A stretch of DNA of 64,000 nt. It comes from Choanephora cucurbitarum (Eukaryota > Mucoromycota > Mucoromycetes > Mucorales > Choanephoraceae). The stretch is taken from assembly GCA_025331435.1 (NCBI GenBank), contig JAIWNI010000111.1, forward strand, positions 28,602-92,601, read 5' to 3'. Shown here one piece after another: positions 1 to 10,547 of this stretch (within the stretch, counting starts at the first letter, position 1; every line of letters starts with the position of its first letter). Under the pieces are notes generated by a model that was given only the letters and a program-made list of their open reading frames with translations, was not told the origin of the DNA and searched no databases. The translations under genes were made by a program, and so were the position numbers.

Positions 1-906
1 GTCTTGCTCTACAAACTATGCTATTACACAACACCCTTTGAAGAGGAAGGTCAGCTGGCTATCCTGAACGCACGCTACACCATACCGACCTCGCCTGTGT
101 TTTCTGATGGTCTCCGTCGACTGATCATGTCCATGCTTCAGGAAGACCAACACCGTCGACCCAACATCTACCAGGTACTCCAGGCTGTCTGTCAATTGAG
201 AGGCATGGAGTGTCCTATCCGAGACATCTACTCAGAACCCATCGTGACGCCAGCCAGCTTCAGTTCGCCCTCGGACAACCCTTCTATATTCGAAAAGATA
301 CCTATGCCAGCTCAAGAGGTGCCTACTATCACACCGATGCGTCGGGGTAGACCAACAAAGCCCGAAAACAGAGAAGCTTATGATCCATTTGATCCTTCTC
401 ATGTCAGTAAACACCACCCATCATCACCACCACCCTTGCCTAACCATGGATCGCCTACATTTCAGAACAGCTTTCAACCCGAATCGCCACCTACCCGTGT
501 CCAGAGTGCTCCCCTGACCCACCATACCACACCCAAACCTCAGATGGCCACCAAAATCCTACAGACACAGCCCTTGGCAAGAGATGAACCAGTTCAAGAG
601 GATGAAGTGGAAGTCAAAGATGAAACGATGCCTAGAATCAATCGTAATGTCTCTTCAAGTATTGAAGCTCGATTTAATGCCATAAAGAACGCTAGTAGAA
701 ATACACCAATACATCCTATACCTACTGTCAGTACAAGCACAGGCAAGAAAAACAAGCCTGCACCACCACCAAAACCTGCACGATTTCGAACCCATCAACG
801 GACTGTCTCTTCTTCTACTGCCACAGAAGAACCTCTTTCTGCTTCTTCTGTAGATGAGTTTGAACATAAATTCCCTTCTTTAGAAGATCTAGACAAGACG
901 ATATAA
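1..906 (+). CDS. Ark1/Prk1 (NAK) family Ser/Thr kinase, C-terminal part
   Basis: The reading frame is open from the first base, so the 5' part of the gene lies outside the window. The first 75 or so codons are the end of a protein kinase domain: LLYKLCYYTTPFEE, then LNARYTIP, and the closing HRRPNIYQVLQ. This combination is characteristic of NAK-family kinases (yeast Ark1/Prk1/Akl1, animal AAK1/GAK), which phosphorylate endocytic coat and actin-patch proteins. The remaining 225 or so residues are rich in Pro, Ser and Thr, with PxxP stretches such as APPPKPAR near the end, the kind of tail that binds SH3 domains of actin-patch proteins. The stop at 904-906 lies 10 bp from the stop of the convergent F-box gene. 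Family assignment is firm; the exact orthologue is not. Confidence 0.82.
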   Translation, partial: VLLYKLCYYTTPFEEEGQLAILNARYTIPTSPVFSDGLRRLIMSMLQEDQHRRPNIYQVLQAVCQLRGMECPIRDIYSEPIVTPASFSSPSDNPSIFEKIPMPAQEVPTITPMRRGRPTKPENREAYDPFDPSHVSKHHPSSPPPLPNHGSPTFQNSFQPESPPTRVQSAPLTHHTTPKPQMATKILQTQPLARDEPVQEDEVEVKDETMPRINRNVSSSIEARFNAIKNASRNTPIHPIPTVSTSTGKKNKPAPPPKPARFRTHQRTVSSSTATEEPLSASSVDEFEHKFPSLEDLDKTI

Positions 907-916
907 ACATTTTTTT

Positions 917-2255
917 TTAATTAAATGACCATAAACGAACACAGGCATGGTTGTTGTCATTCACTATAGCCACAATCTTGTCTTCATCAAATCCTAATGC
1001 TCTCATACTTGAATCAGGCAGTTCATTCATACTCGATTGATCTGGATAAGCATTCAATGTCATCACCTCTTGTTGTCTTGCTAAATCCCATACCTTGATC
1101 CCTGAACGATCACCACTGATCAACTTGTGTTGAGCAATGGCCAAGGCATCAACACGGCATGTATGACCATACAATGTCTGTTGAAGGGAAATATCCAGAT
1201 GTTTGTTTATCCTGTACTGTTTCATGGTGTTGTTGGCATGCGCTGTGATCAAATAAGGCGCTGCATAGACCATGGAGGTGATCTGGTCCCCAGAAGCACA
1301 GGACAGAGACATGGGGTACATGCCCTGTCGAGAGGAAAGCAGACGACTGTCAGAGAAGATCATCTCTTGAATGCCAACTGAGCTCGGTCCAGAGTGACTG
1401 GATCCAAAGCACAAGACAATCTGCCATCGATGAGGCGATCGAGGTTGAATGTCGATGATCACAGGCGACCAGTCCATCGGACTCTGCAGACAGGCAATCT
1501 CCACCAACACGGGCCCTTCCAGACGATAGACCACCAGGGTCTTTTGAACTGTATAGATCGATAAAAGAGGATAATGCCATCCGAGTGAGAGAGCTGGATG
1601 GGCCTGATGACTGAGGTAAGGTGTGATGACCAGATCGGCTGAAGACAGGCCGTGGATCTGCCAGATGTGCAGTTGACCACCGGCATCACTGGCGACTAAG
1701 AATCGCACAGTAGGTTGATGGTCCATCAGTTTGAGGTAGACTATCTGACTCGTGGCCTTCAGTTGACGGATGCGCCGTGATGTCTCTTTTCGGTAATGCC
1801 AGATATCGATCGTCTGTTGCTGTGCAATAAAAAAGACATCGTGTAGAAACTGAATGTGATGGGGTGTATTTGGTCGCTGCATTAGGTCAGTGATGGTGTA
1901 GTTGCCCAAGAGCCAGTTGTGATGAATGCGATATTTTGTCTTCCAACTGCCTCCATAACGTATGGCCGTTGGTTTTTCATGTGTTGAAAAGGTCTTGATG
2001 AACAATGGTTTCCAAAGCTAATTCAACGTAAGATAAAGAAATAAGATGATGATGGCTTACCAATTCATCGTTGGCTATTTGAAACCATCGGTAGTTGACT
2101 GCGGCACACTGTATGAGATCACTAGAAGATAGAAATCCAAAGACCTTGAGGACAAGTTCTTTTGAGAAGAGTGAATGAGTGAAATCGATTCTTTTGTCTG
2201 ATTCACATGTTGATTGCTTTAAACGTTTGATACGTTTCTTTATGGAGAGAGTCAT
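917..2255 (-). CDS. F-box/WD40 repeat protein
   Basis: Two exons, complement(917..2017, 2061..2255), joined across a 43-nt GTAAGC...TTAG intron in phase 0, giving 431 residues. I start at ATG 2255 because the reading upstream is low-complexity. Residues 30-75 form an F-box (LFSKELVLKVFGFLSSSDL, then VNYRWFQIANDELLWKPLF), which would dock on Skp1. The rest is a WD40-type beta propeller with degenerate repeats, seen in VASDAGGQLHIWQ and LISGDRSGIKVWDLA. Such proteins are substrate receptors of SCF ubiquitin ligases; the substrate cannot be read from sequence. The gene is divergent from the dehydrogenase gene to its right (194 bp apart) and convergent with the kinase to its left. Confidence 0.85.
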
Positions 2256-2449
2256 AGTAAAAAAAAAAAAATTATGCAGTGAAACCCCGTAGATCCCATT
2301 ACTTTTTTGGTTCACAGCAAATGAGGGTATTTTTTTAGTCATCATTTATTTTGAGATTACCAAATCAAATTCCCCACACGCATTAATTTAGTTATTTATT
2401 GGCGTGTTTTTGATTTTTTTTTCTTTACTTCTTCTTTTATCTATCTGCA
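2256..2449. promoter_or_regulatory. Shared divergent promoter region
   Basis: This 194-bp segment is all that separates the start codons of the F-box/WD40 gene (leftward) and the short-chain dehydrogenase gene (rightward). It holds an A-run at 2260-2270 and a T-rich tract (about 2407-2440) directly before the dehydrogenase ATG. Both genes must take their 5' leaders and core promoters from here. No specific factor site is recognised. Confidence 0.5.
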
Positions 2450-3505
2450 ATGGATATTCAACAACTCTTTAGTGTCAAAGATAAGGTTGTCTTGGTGACT
2501 GGTGGTTCTCGTGGTATTGGTGAGATGATTGCCACTGTAAGCATGATTTTCCTAGTTTAAAGAGAGGGGGAGGGAAATATTAAAACTTAATCTATAGGGA
2601 TTTGTCCAAGGTGGTGCTATTGTCTATATCAGTAGTCGTTCAGCCAAGGCTTGTGATGAAGTAAGAAAAAAAATGAAAATTATTATCTACCTCATTACTC
2701 ATCTTATATAAAGGTGGCTGCTAAATTGACAGCCTTAGGTCCCGGAAAGTGTTATTCTTTGCCTGCTGATTTACAAAATGTGGAAGACATCAAGAAGCTT
2801 GTTGCTGAATTAAGCAAGCGTGAAAAATGTAAGCCAGGTATCCCTCTTTGAAGCTGTCAGCTAACTTTAAAATGATTAGATTTGGATGTCTTGATCAACA
2901 ATGCTGGTGCTACCTGGGGTGCTGCTATTGATGAATACCCTGATGCTGCTTTCCAAAAAGTCATGAATCTCAATGTCACTCGTATCTTTACCTTGACTCA
3001 AGCGTAAGTTGTCTAACAAACAAACACACATGTATCTGATGGGTTAGCTAGTTGTCTTCCTCTCTTGAGAGCCAGAGCTACCAAAGAAGATCCTTCCCGT
3101 GTGATCAATATTGGTTCTGTGAATGGTGTATCTGTAAGTTTTTTAAAAAACTATGATTTGACTTGTTACTCATATGATGATTAGCCACCCAGTATGGAAA
3201 CCTATGCTTATTCTTCTTCCAAAGCTGCTGTTCACCATCTCAGTCGTCACTTGGCTGGTAGACTTGGTAGAGAGCATATCCTGGTGAATGCTGTTGCTCC
3301 TGGTTCTTTCCCTTCCAAAATGATGGCTGCCACTTTAAAAGAAAGAGGTGATAAGATCATTGCTGCTGTTCCTGTTGGTAGAGTAGGTAGACCTGAAGAT
3401 ATTGCTGGTACCTGTATCTATCTCTCTTCCCGTGCAGGTCAATATACTGTAGGTGCTACCATTACTGTGGATGGTGGTGCTTTAGTCAGTCCAAGCAAGT
3501 TGTAA
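2450..3505 (+). CDS. Short-chain dehydrogenase/reductase (SDR)
   Basis: Six exons: 2450..2536, 2598..2660, 2714..2828, 2880..3003, 3052..3133, 3185..3505; 263 residues, the usual size for a classical SDR. The Rossmann motif TGGSRGIG is at residues 17-24, NNAGA follows in exon 4, and the catalytic YAYSSSK (Y166, K170) opens exon 6. The C-terminal VDGG segment is also typical. Classical SDRs reduce or oxidise alcohol/carbonyl substrates with NAD(P)(H). The closest general pattern is the RhlG/FabG and gluconate dehydrogenase-like group, but the substrate cannot be deduced. The acceptor of intron 4 is the second of two adjacent AGs, because the first would put a stop in frame. Confidence 0.88.
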
Positions 3506-3878
3506 ATGAATAAACAGAGGGTGTAATTTAATACTCCGAAATGACATGTTCCTGGATAGGAGAGTAAAGAAAGGAGTATTCTTTTGAGATGACATAAGCA
3601 AAGCTTGATGAGAAACACATCGATGCTACAGTTCCTTTTTAGTGCACTCTTTGAATGGATGTAAATGACAGTCACTAGCAAGTGGTAGACTATCAGCATT
3701 ACTTGAATTTCAAACACAGCCAATTGATTGGTTATCACACGACAACTGATTTATACTCCGATTCTTATTTTTTTTTTCTCTCTTTTTTTTTTTTTATTTC
3801 CCCCCCTTTCTTTTCTTTAAACATAATTTATTTTGTGATTTCCCTCTATAAACTACGCGTAGTCAATAAAAAAAAATA
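3506..3878. other. Intergenic, no gene seen
   Basis: This is 3' flank of the dehydrogenase and 5' flank of the next gene. The last 130 bases are a strongly T-rich pyrimidine tract, the leader type seen before many genes here. Nothing else is recognised. Confidence 0.5.
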
Positions 3879-4672
3879 ATGAATATCGATCTTTCAATGT
3901 TAAAGCGTATTGCTAATGTGAGTCAAGAAATAATGTACCCAAGTGTGCCTAAGAGAAAAGAAATCCCATTGAGAAAATTATTGCTTACTTCAAGGTAAAT
4001 TCTAAAATATCAATTCACACATCTTTCATTGACCCTTTTAGAAGATTATGGGAGAAAGCAAGAGAAGAAGAAGAAAGGTTGAGCGAGATTGAATCTACGC
4101 AAGCAATTGGTGATGATGATTGGTGGCTCACTTCCACTGATGAAACCTTAGAGGCCTTAGTGTCTTTTGTGAATGAATCCCCAAGAGATCCTGAAAGCCC
4201 TTCTGCCTTACTGGATTACAGTCAACAGATGTTCTTGAATAATACAGATGATCTTGAATCAGAGACCTGGTCTTGGCTAGATGTAGGTCAAGAGACAGAA
4301 GAGATGCCTAAGGTGAATGCTCAGAATCTATTATCACATACACTTCATCTTGAAGAATTGGAAGATGAATCTGAAGAAGATAGTGAAGAAGATGCCTATA
4401 ATACCCCACCTAAATCAGAAGTAGATGATGATGATTATACATATACTTTTCCCTGTAAAAGTAGGTTACTTGATCATCAAACAGTGCAAGTAGGCAAAAA
4501 GATTATTTATATCAATCAAGATGCAAATGCGCCCATGTTACCTCCACCTACCTCACCCATTCCAACCAATACCTGCAAACGAAAGCGAGATGACGTTGAT
4601 GATGATGGATTTGAGGCAGCACCACCAGCTAAGAAATTACTTCTTCAGAATGGAACAAGCCTGTTCTTCTGA
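3879..4672 (+). CDS. Uncharacterised acidic, probably nuclear protein
   Basis: Two exons, 3879..3994 and 4042..4672, 248 residues, phase 2 intron with GTAAAT donor. I do not recognise a family. The N-terminal 45 residues are basic, a short Glu/Arg-rich stretch (REEEERL) follows, and the middle is rich in Asp/Glu/Ser (ELEDESEEDSEEDAY). Near the C-terminus KRKRDDVDDDG and PPAKKLL resemble nuclear localisation signals. The distribution of acidic and tryptophan residues (DDDWWLTSTDE) could suit a transcriptional activator-like or adaptor role, but that is speculation. The splice closes the frame exactly, which supports a real gene. Confidence 0.65.
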
Positions 4673-4818
4673 TAATTACTTCGTGTTTGATTCCCCCCTT
4701 TTTTTATATGACACTTATTATTTGTATATAATCCCAAAAAAAAAATATATATATATATAAACTTTGATATGACAGATACCTTAATAGCGTGACATCAATG
4801 TGTCATCATACGTATTTA

Positions 4819-6281
4819 TTAAATAAGCAATGTCAGTGCCCAAGAGAGCATAAACAAGAGAGAGAATGGTTGAATAAGAGAACCATCTGAAGTAGCAGAC
4901 ACACCTTGAACACTACCACTCACACCCACAGCAGGTGCAATCCCCACTCGATCATTGACCATATCATAGACCATATAGACACTACGCAACACACTATCAC
5001 CCACCAGATAGAGATTACGTCCAATTGATCCAGAGGAAGGAGCAATACCAAAGACACAGAAACGAGCAGTGTTGACATCATCTGTATCCAATGGAATGAT
5101 CAGATCAGCAATAGGAACAGCCAAGGTAATAGGTTCAGTAGAAGAACTACTGGCTTTCATCTTCAGTACCACTTGTTGATCTGAATTAGAGGTATCACAG
5201 TTAATGATATAGGCACCTGAACTAGTATCGGTAGTATAACCATTGGTACCTGCCACAGCTTCAATCACTGCTTTGGCCATGGCAGTAGGCAGATAGGTTA
5301 AAGTGGTACCGGTATCCAAGATAAAGGCACTGTTGCTATTGAATGAATAATTGACGGTACTTGTGTTTGAATTGCCAGTGACAGAGATCCCTTGAGCACC
5401 TACCATCCAATAATAGTTATTGGTGTTGAATGAGACTGCTCTCTTATTGGTCTGTGTGGATGCTAAGGAGACAACATTCAGGTAGGTAAGATTACCCGAG
5501 AATTTACTGGTGTCAATACCACCCAATGTGATTTCACCTACCCAACCTGACTTGTCTAGATTATTGAGGTAGATAGAGAAGACAGGATCACTGATGACTC
5601 CATTGGCCACCAGATTAAACACAAATGGATTATAGGCCTTTGAACCTACACTGGAGGCAGCTGTCAATCGAGGATAACCTAGGCCTAGAATACCATTGGC
5701 TGTGGTGGTGGTGGTTGTGACAGCAGAGGCATGAAGGGTATAATTGGTATGAGCCATGGCTGTAGTGATAGTATTTGTGTTGGTCAGGATATTGGAGGTG
5801 GAGGTGGCCAGACCAAACTGTTGTGATGTCACAGTAGCATCTGAGATAGAGACAGTATCAGTCACATAGGTACCATTGACACTGCCAATCCCATAAGTCA
5901 ATCCAAAGGGTGTATTGAGTGATGTGAATGTACTTGATTGTTTCTCATTAAAGACACTGTTTGGACATTCAGTGCTTGGACAAGATGATCCAGGCACCCA
6001 TAAGTCACTACTATAGTACATGTCAGTTAATTGTATTTTGTTTTCTTGAGAACATACCTTCCTGTATCCAATGTCACTACAAATGATTGTGGAGGTGTAC
6101 CAATCTTGATGTCTACTAAATACTGTGAACCAGCATCATTATAGAGTGAAGCAATGGATGTTCTCTTGGTTAGATGGGATTGTGTATGTTTACGTATGGG
6201 CACTCTCAATAATTTCTTTTCTGCATGTGTCTGAATAAATAATAAGGCACTGGAAATTAAAATGATTGTCTTTAGTTGCAT
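4819..6281 (-). CDS. Secreted pepsin-like aspartic protease, likely GPI-anchored
   Basis: Two exons, complement(4819..6010, 6058..6281), 471 residues. The splice joins DTG to SSDLWVPG, restoring the first active-site motif (D72). The second catalytic motif FILDTGTTLTYLP is at about D307. Residues 1-20 are a signal peptide ending THA. LTKR at 37-40 is a Kex2-like dibasic site, probably where the propeptide is cut off. After the catalytic domain a Ser/Gly-rich linker leads to a hydrophobic tail (LLFMLSWALTLLI), as in GPI-anchor signals of yapsins and related cell-surface proteases. It belongs to peptidase family A1. It would act at the plasma membrane, in the wall or outside the cell, in nutrient acquisition or surface processing. 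Confidence 0.9.
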
Positions 6282-6512
6282 TGGATAAAGAAAAAAGGGA
6301 AAGAAAATAAAGAAATAAGAAAATGAATTTAAATAACAAACTGAGTTGTAATTTAATTATAGTCTTGCCAAGAAGTCTATAGAAACGTGATGATAAAGAA
6401 GTTTACCCTAACATCTCATTGATAGAATTTATTTTCCAAAAAAGAAGTGTTTTTAAAATATATATGCCTTTTAGGCTAATCAAAGCCGCCGATAGAATGG
6501 TATAAATGAAGG

Positions 6513-7470
6513 TTAAGCCAATTTGACAACAATACTAACATCATCATTAATACACACACACACAATACATTGTTTCAATGCTTACCAGTCATGATCTGTG
6601 CCTTCCGATTGCCTTGCTTTGTCTAGGTCATCAGCTGATATTGTACAAAAGGCATCATCGATAGCTGGATCACGGTAAACAAACAAATCCTCGGTTGGAT
6701 CATAGCCAATCAGAATAATAAAATGACCCAGATACTCATAGCCCTTAAATCGCTCCAGTAATAAATCAAGTTGTCCACACATACTACCTAAACAACCTTG
6801 TCTTTGCTAAAATCCTTATTTAACCACCGTCTTATTGGCTTCCCATTTCTCTGTATTACCTTACATAACTGACACTGTAATAAACGAGCATTGACAAGTG
6901 TAAGGATAGCAAACTGTTTACAGTACAAGAAACGCTTAAAATCATCTAAAGGTAACATCCTACAATAGAGTTAAATATATTTTTTTTAAAAAAAGCCTAT
7001 CTACTTTACATGCGTACAACATGCACTGAACAACTTTTGGCAATAGCAAACAGTTTGTTCACTCGCTTTTCATCTTCACCAAAACTATCCTGATAGAACT
7101 TTTGATCTTGATATTCCCTTCGACTGCCTAAATAGCTTGTGTAATACGTAAAGTCTTGGACATAGTTTCTTAATAAAAAGGCTAAATCAATTGTCCAGAC
7201 ACTGTTGACTGGGCATTGTCTGGTCATATCCTCTATACTGACAGTAAACCCTAACCCTCTCAATATCATCACTGCACATGCTAATCCACAATCCCAATTG
7301 GCATCCTATAGTTTGATCAATCTATACTGTCATCCATCCTTACTAGCAACACTTTTACTTCATTTTACTTGATTTATATGGGGTATAGGATGATCACTGA
7401 ATTCAGAATAATTGACTATGGTATCTGTTGTTAAAGAATGCATTCTATCGTCTGTACCAAGTGAAATCAT
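6513..7470 (-). CDS. GUCD1-like protein (guanylyl-cyclase-domain-containing 1 family)
   Basis: Five exons, complement(6513..6534, 6586..6787, 6865..6959, 7010..7305, 7369..7470); all phases close to give 238 residues. Recognisable family blocks are HINQDANWDCGLACAVM (exons 1-2), the central SVWTIDLAFLLR, and LGHFIILIGYD with FVYRDPA near the end, followed by ARQSEGTDHD. Despite its name the GUCD1 family (Pfam Guanylate_cyc_2) is not a proven cyclase; its fold resembles papain-like C39/C70 peptidases, with the WDCG cysteine and the GHF histidine in catalytic-like positions. That part is family knowledge, and activity here is unknown. The last exon has only 22 nt and is supported by phase and by the family C-terminus. 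A CA microsatellite lies in the last intron. Confidence 0.8.
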
Positions 7471-7845
7471 TTATAAAGTGGGGTAAAAAAGGCGAAAAAT
7501 TATTTTTTAAGAAAATCATCATTTTATGCGTAATTTAGCTGTGTCACAATTCATTAGGATTTTCAACCAAAGAAAGAGGACAGTCTCAGAACATTTGGAA
7601 AGATTTTTTTTTTTAATTCACAGCAAGTTCGATCCTAGGTAACATAGACACTGTAAATAATCTCAATTGACTCAAGAAAGTATATCCTGTTCTATCGTTT
7701 CAATTCCCTTATGGCTATGTTCTATCCTTTAAGGCCTACACTATTCAACATATACTGTAGCTAATTTCATTTATTTAAGAAAATACAATATTAAGACAAA
7801 AAAAGAAAGGAATAAATAATACACTCTAACAAGAAAAAAAAAGTT
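7471..7845. other. Intergenic, no gene seen
   Basis: AT-rich segment between the 5' end of the GUCD1-like gene and the 3' end of NOG1, both leftward. It must hold the promoter of the first and the 3' UTR of the second. No RNA gene or repeat recognised. Confidence 0.5.
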
Positions 7846-9820
7846 TTAACGACGGTCAGTAGTACCCATACCACGCTTGCCACTGAACAAGTGCTTGGGC
7901 ATCTTGGTAAGAATATGTCTGTCAGCTTCACCACGCTTGCCGTGTTTTGATTGTTGCTTCTGAACATTCTTCTTTTGTTTATCAGCTTCCAACTTTTGCT
8001 TGACATTACGGAAACCAAGGTTACTCATCTCTTCAGTAAGCATATCATCACGTTCATCCACCTGGACTTCCTTGACAGCCTGGTCAGGAATGGCTTCTTC
8101 ACGTGTACGCTTACGACCGGCAGCAGCAGCCTTTGTACGCTCAGTAGCATTTGAACTATCAATACCCATGCTAGTCAACTGTTGATCCATCTCACTCACA
8201 GTAGAGAACTTGGAGGCTGTGGTCTTGGGTAAGACAGGTCTTGTTCTACCACGAGCAGCACGGTGTGCCTGTACAATCAACTTCTTACGGTCACGAATGG
8301 CATCAGCAGCTGAACGGAGAGCTTCTTCTTCATCATCAAGGATCTCTTCATCAGATTGATAGAAACCTTCAGCCTCCAGACGCTCTTCTTCTCTCTCAAG
8401 AGCTTCCAATTTCTCTTCAATTTCAGGATCAATAAAGTCAGCCACGTTATGACCATCAAGGAATTCAGGAATAGTATCGTATTTCCAGTCATCATCAGCC
8501 AACATGTATTTCTTCTTGAGATCCACATTGTAGACACCAGCACCACCCAGCTCTTGTTCCAAGTCCTTTTCGAGCTTACGACGGTGAGGATCGTTAGGAT
8601 CATACTTGACACGGCTCTGAACTTCACTGGGAATATTGGGAAGACGAGCAATGTTGTCTCTCTGTTGAGGTTGAGCCAAATGAATCTTGTTGATGACATC
8701 GTTGATCTTGTTGCCCTTCATCTTCATTTCAACACGAGCAGCCAACAATCGATCACAGGCTGAGTTACGGACGTTCATGACACCCTCTTCATTGTAACAG
8801 GACATGGTGACGACCGTAGCGTTTTCTTCTTTAGCAATCTCTTCAATCCATTGACGTTGCTCTTGAGGCAAGTCTTCAGGCTTCACTTGATCAATCTTGT
8901 TGATGACCAACACAATAGGCTTGTTGGCAAACAAGGGCTTGATGTTATGGAACAACTTGACTTGGTCTTCCACACTGTAACCACACTGTTCAGAGAGATC
9001 CATAAAGTACATGATACAGGATCTCAAGTGAGCCATGGCTGTGATCGATTGCATTTCAATCGTATTACGTTCTTCAAGAGGGTGATCGAGAATACCAGGA
9101 GTATCGATGACTTGCCAGCGCATGTACTTGTAGTCCATATGACCCACAAACAAGGACTTGGTGGTAAAGGCATAAGGCTGGACATCGACATCAGCACGGG
9201 TGATCTTGTTGATAAAAGACGATTTACCGACATTGGGGTAACCACAGATCAAGAGTGTACGGGTGTTGGGATCGATCGAGGGCAGACGAGACAAGTGTTG
9301 ACGGACTTGTTCGAGGTAGGCCAGACTGTCCTTTTGACGCTTCATGACGGTGGCCATACGACCTAAAGCAGCCTTTTTGAGTTGCTTACAACGGTAGAGT
9401 GAATCACCGAATTTCAAGAGACGGACGTAATCCTTAGCGACTTGATCGATCAGATGACGAGCGGTATTGACTTGACCTAATGCAAGCTTGTAGTGATCTT
9501 TATCGTACAAGACGTTCATGAGATCAGCATAGAAAGGGTGAATGTCCTATAGAAAAGAGAGTCAGATCCCCCCTCACTTCATCACTTTGATAATTTACCT
9601 CCATCTTGGGAAATTCCTCCAAAATATTCTTGAATTTTTCATCAAAATTCTCTTGTGTAAACTTAACTTTACGCATATAGAATTGTCGAATACGACCAAT
9701 GTTGTAGTTTTTGTGAATGACTGTGGGAGTCTTTCTTTGAGTCTTTGATAAGATGATATCAATGAAATCATTGGAAGTTGGTACAGGTTCAATCTTCTTG
9801 AAGTTATATAAAGAAGTCAT
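7846..9820 (-). CDS. NOG1: Nucleolar GTP-binding protein 1 (60S ribosome biogenesis GTPase)
   Basis: Two exons, complement(7846..9546, 9599..9820), 640 residues, close to the 647 of yeast Nog1. The splice joins EEFPKME to [20 protein letters not shown], an exact family signature. The G domain follows with G1 [10 protein letters not shown]3 DTPG and G4 NKID. The C-terminal third is charged (long E/D/R/K helices) and ends in a basic segment. Nog1 joins pre-60S particles in the nucleolus, inserts its C-terminus into the peptide exit tunnel and is released in the cytoplasm; it is essential in yeast. Conservation is very high and the identification is secure. It is divergent from the Ste20-type kinase gene to the right. 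Confidence 0.96.
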
Positions 9821-10547
9821 TTTTCTTTTGTTTTTATCGAGAAAAGATAGTAAGAGAGAAAAGAAGAAAAAAAATAGCTTTTATGATATGTTCTCTCATT
9901 CTTTACTGGCTTTTTTTTTTTTTTTTTGCTGCCTTTGGATTGGATGGTGAGTTCCCTTTTTGTATAAGAAAAAAAAAGAGAAGAAAAGCAGTCCATGAAA
10001 GCCTTCAAAATGGATAGCCCTTATTTTTGGTTCCTGAGTTAAGTTGATGGTTTCTTTTCTCGATAGATATTTAGAATGTCAAATCAATTGACTGAGGGTC
10101 TTTTTTTTTTGAGGGGGACTGAACACTGGAGGAAATATCAACCACTCCTCCTTATTTACCTTTAGCCTAGAACAAGGATATCAAGTGATTGAAATAGCGT
10201 TACTTTAAGTACGAAACGAGTTGCCTTTTTCTTTTTCTTAGTAAGATCAAATAAGCTGGACTTTATCTGAATAGACAGAGTCTAGAGACATTGTCGGCTA
10301 GATCAAATAAAGAACCTAGTAAGCCCATAAACCTTGCTTTAATTATTTTCAGTTGAACCAGTTGTCTTTAATTTGATCATTCTATTTTAATGATAAAATC
10401 AGGGTTCTTCTCCGTTTTGTTTGTGTAGTTTCTCCCTGTTTAAAGGGAATGGCTCTATAGGCTTACTCCCTTTCTCAATAAATAACCTATTTCTTTTGGA
10501 ATTCTTTGTTTCTCTCTCTTTTTTTCTCTCTTTTTTTTTTTACTATT
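9821..10547. promoter_or_regulatory. Divergent intergenic region between NOG1 and the Ste20-type kinase
   Basis: This 727-bp region separates two start codons that point away from each other. It contains long T and A runs near both ends (9911-9928, 10101-10110, 10521-10540), the usual pyrimidine-rich leaders. No coding segment or known regulatory motif could be supported. Confidence 0.45.

Noticed and set aside
6551..6564. CA microsatellite as a functional element
   Set aside because: A short simple repeat inside the last intron of the GUCD1-like gene; no sign of function.
7615..7665. Second tRNA-like T-loop (GTTCGATCC)
   Set aside because: The flanking bases GCAAG and CTAGG cannot form the five-pair stem, and no acceptor stem is visible.
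8277..9366. Several long frames opposite or out of frame within NOG1
   Set aside because: They overlap highly conserved NOG1 coding sequence and match no family; shadows of codon bias.
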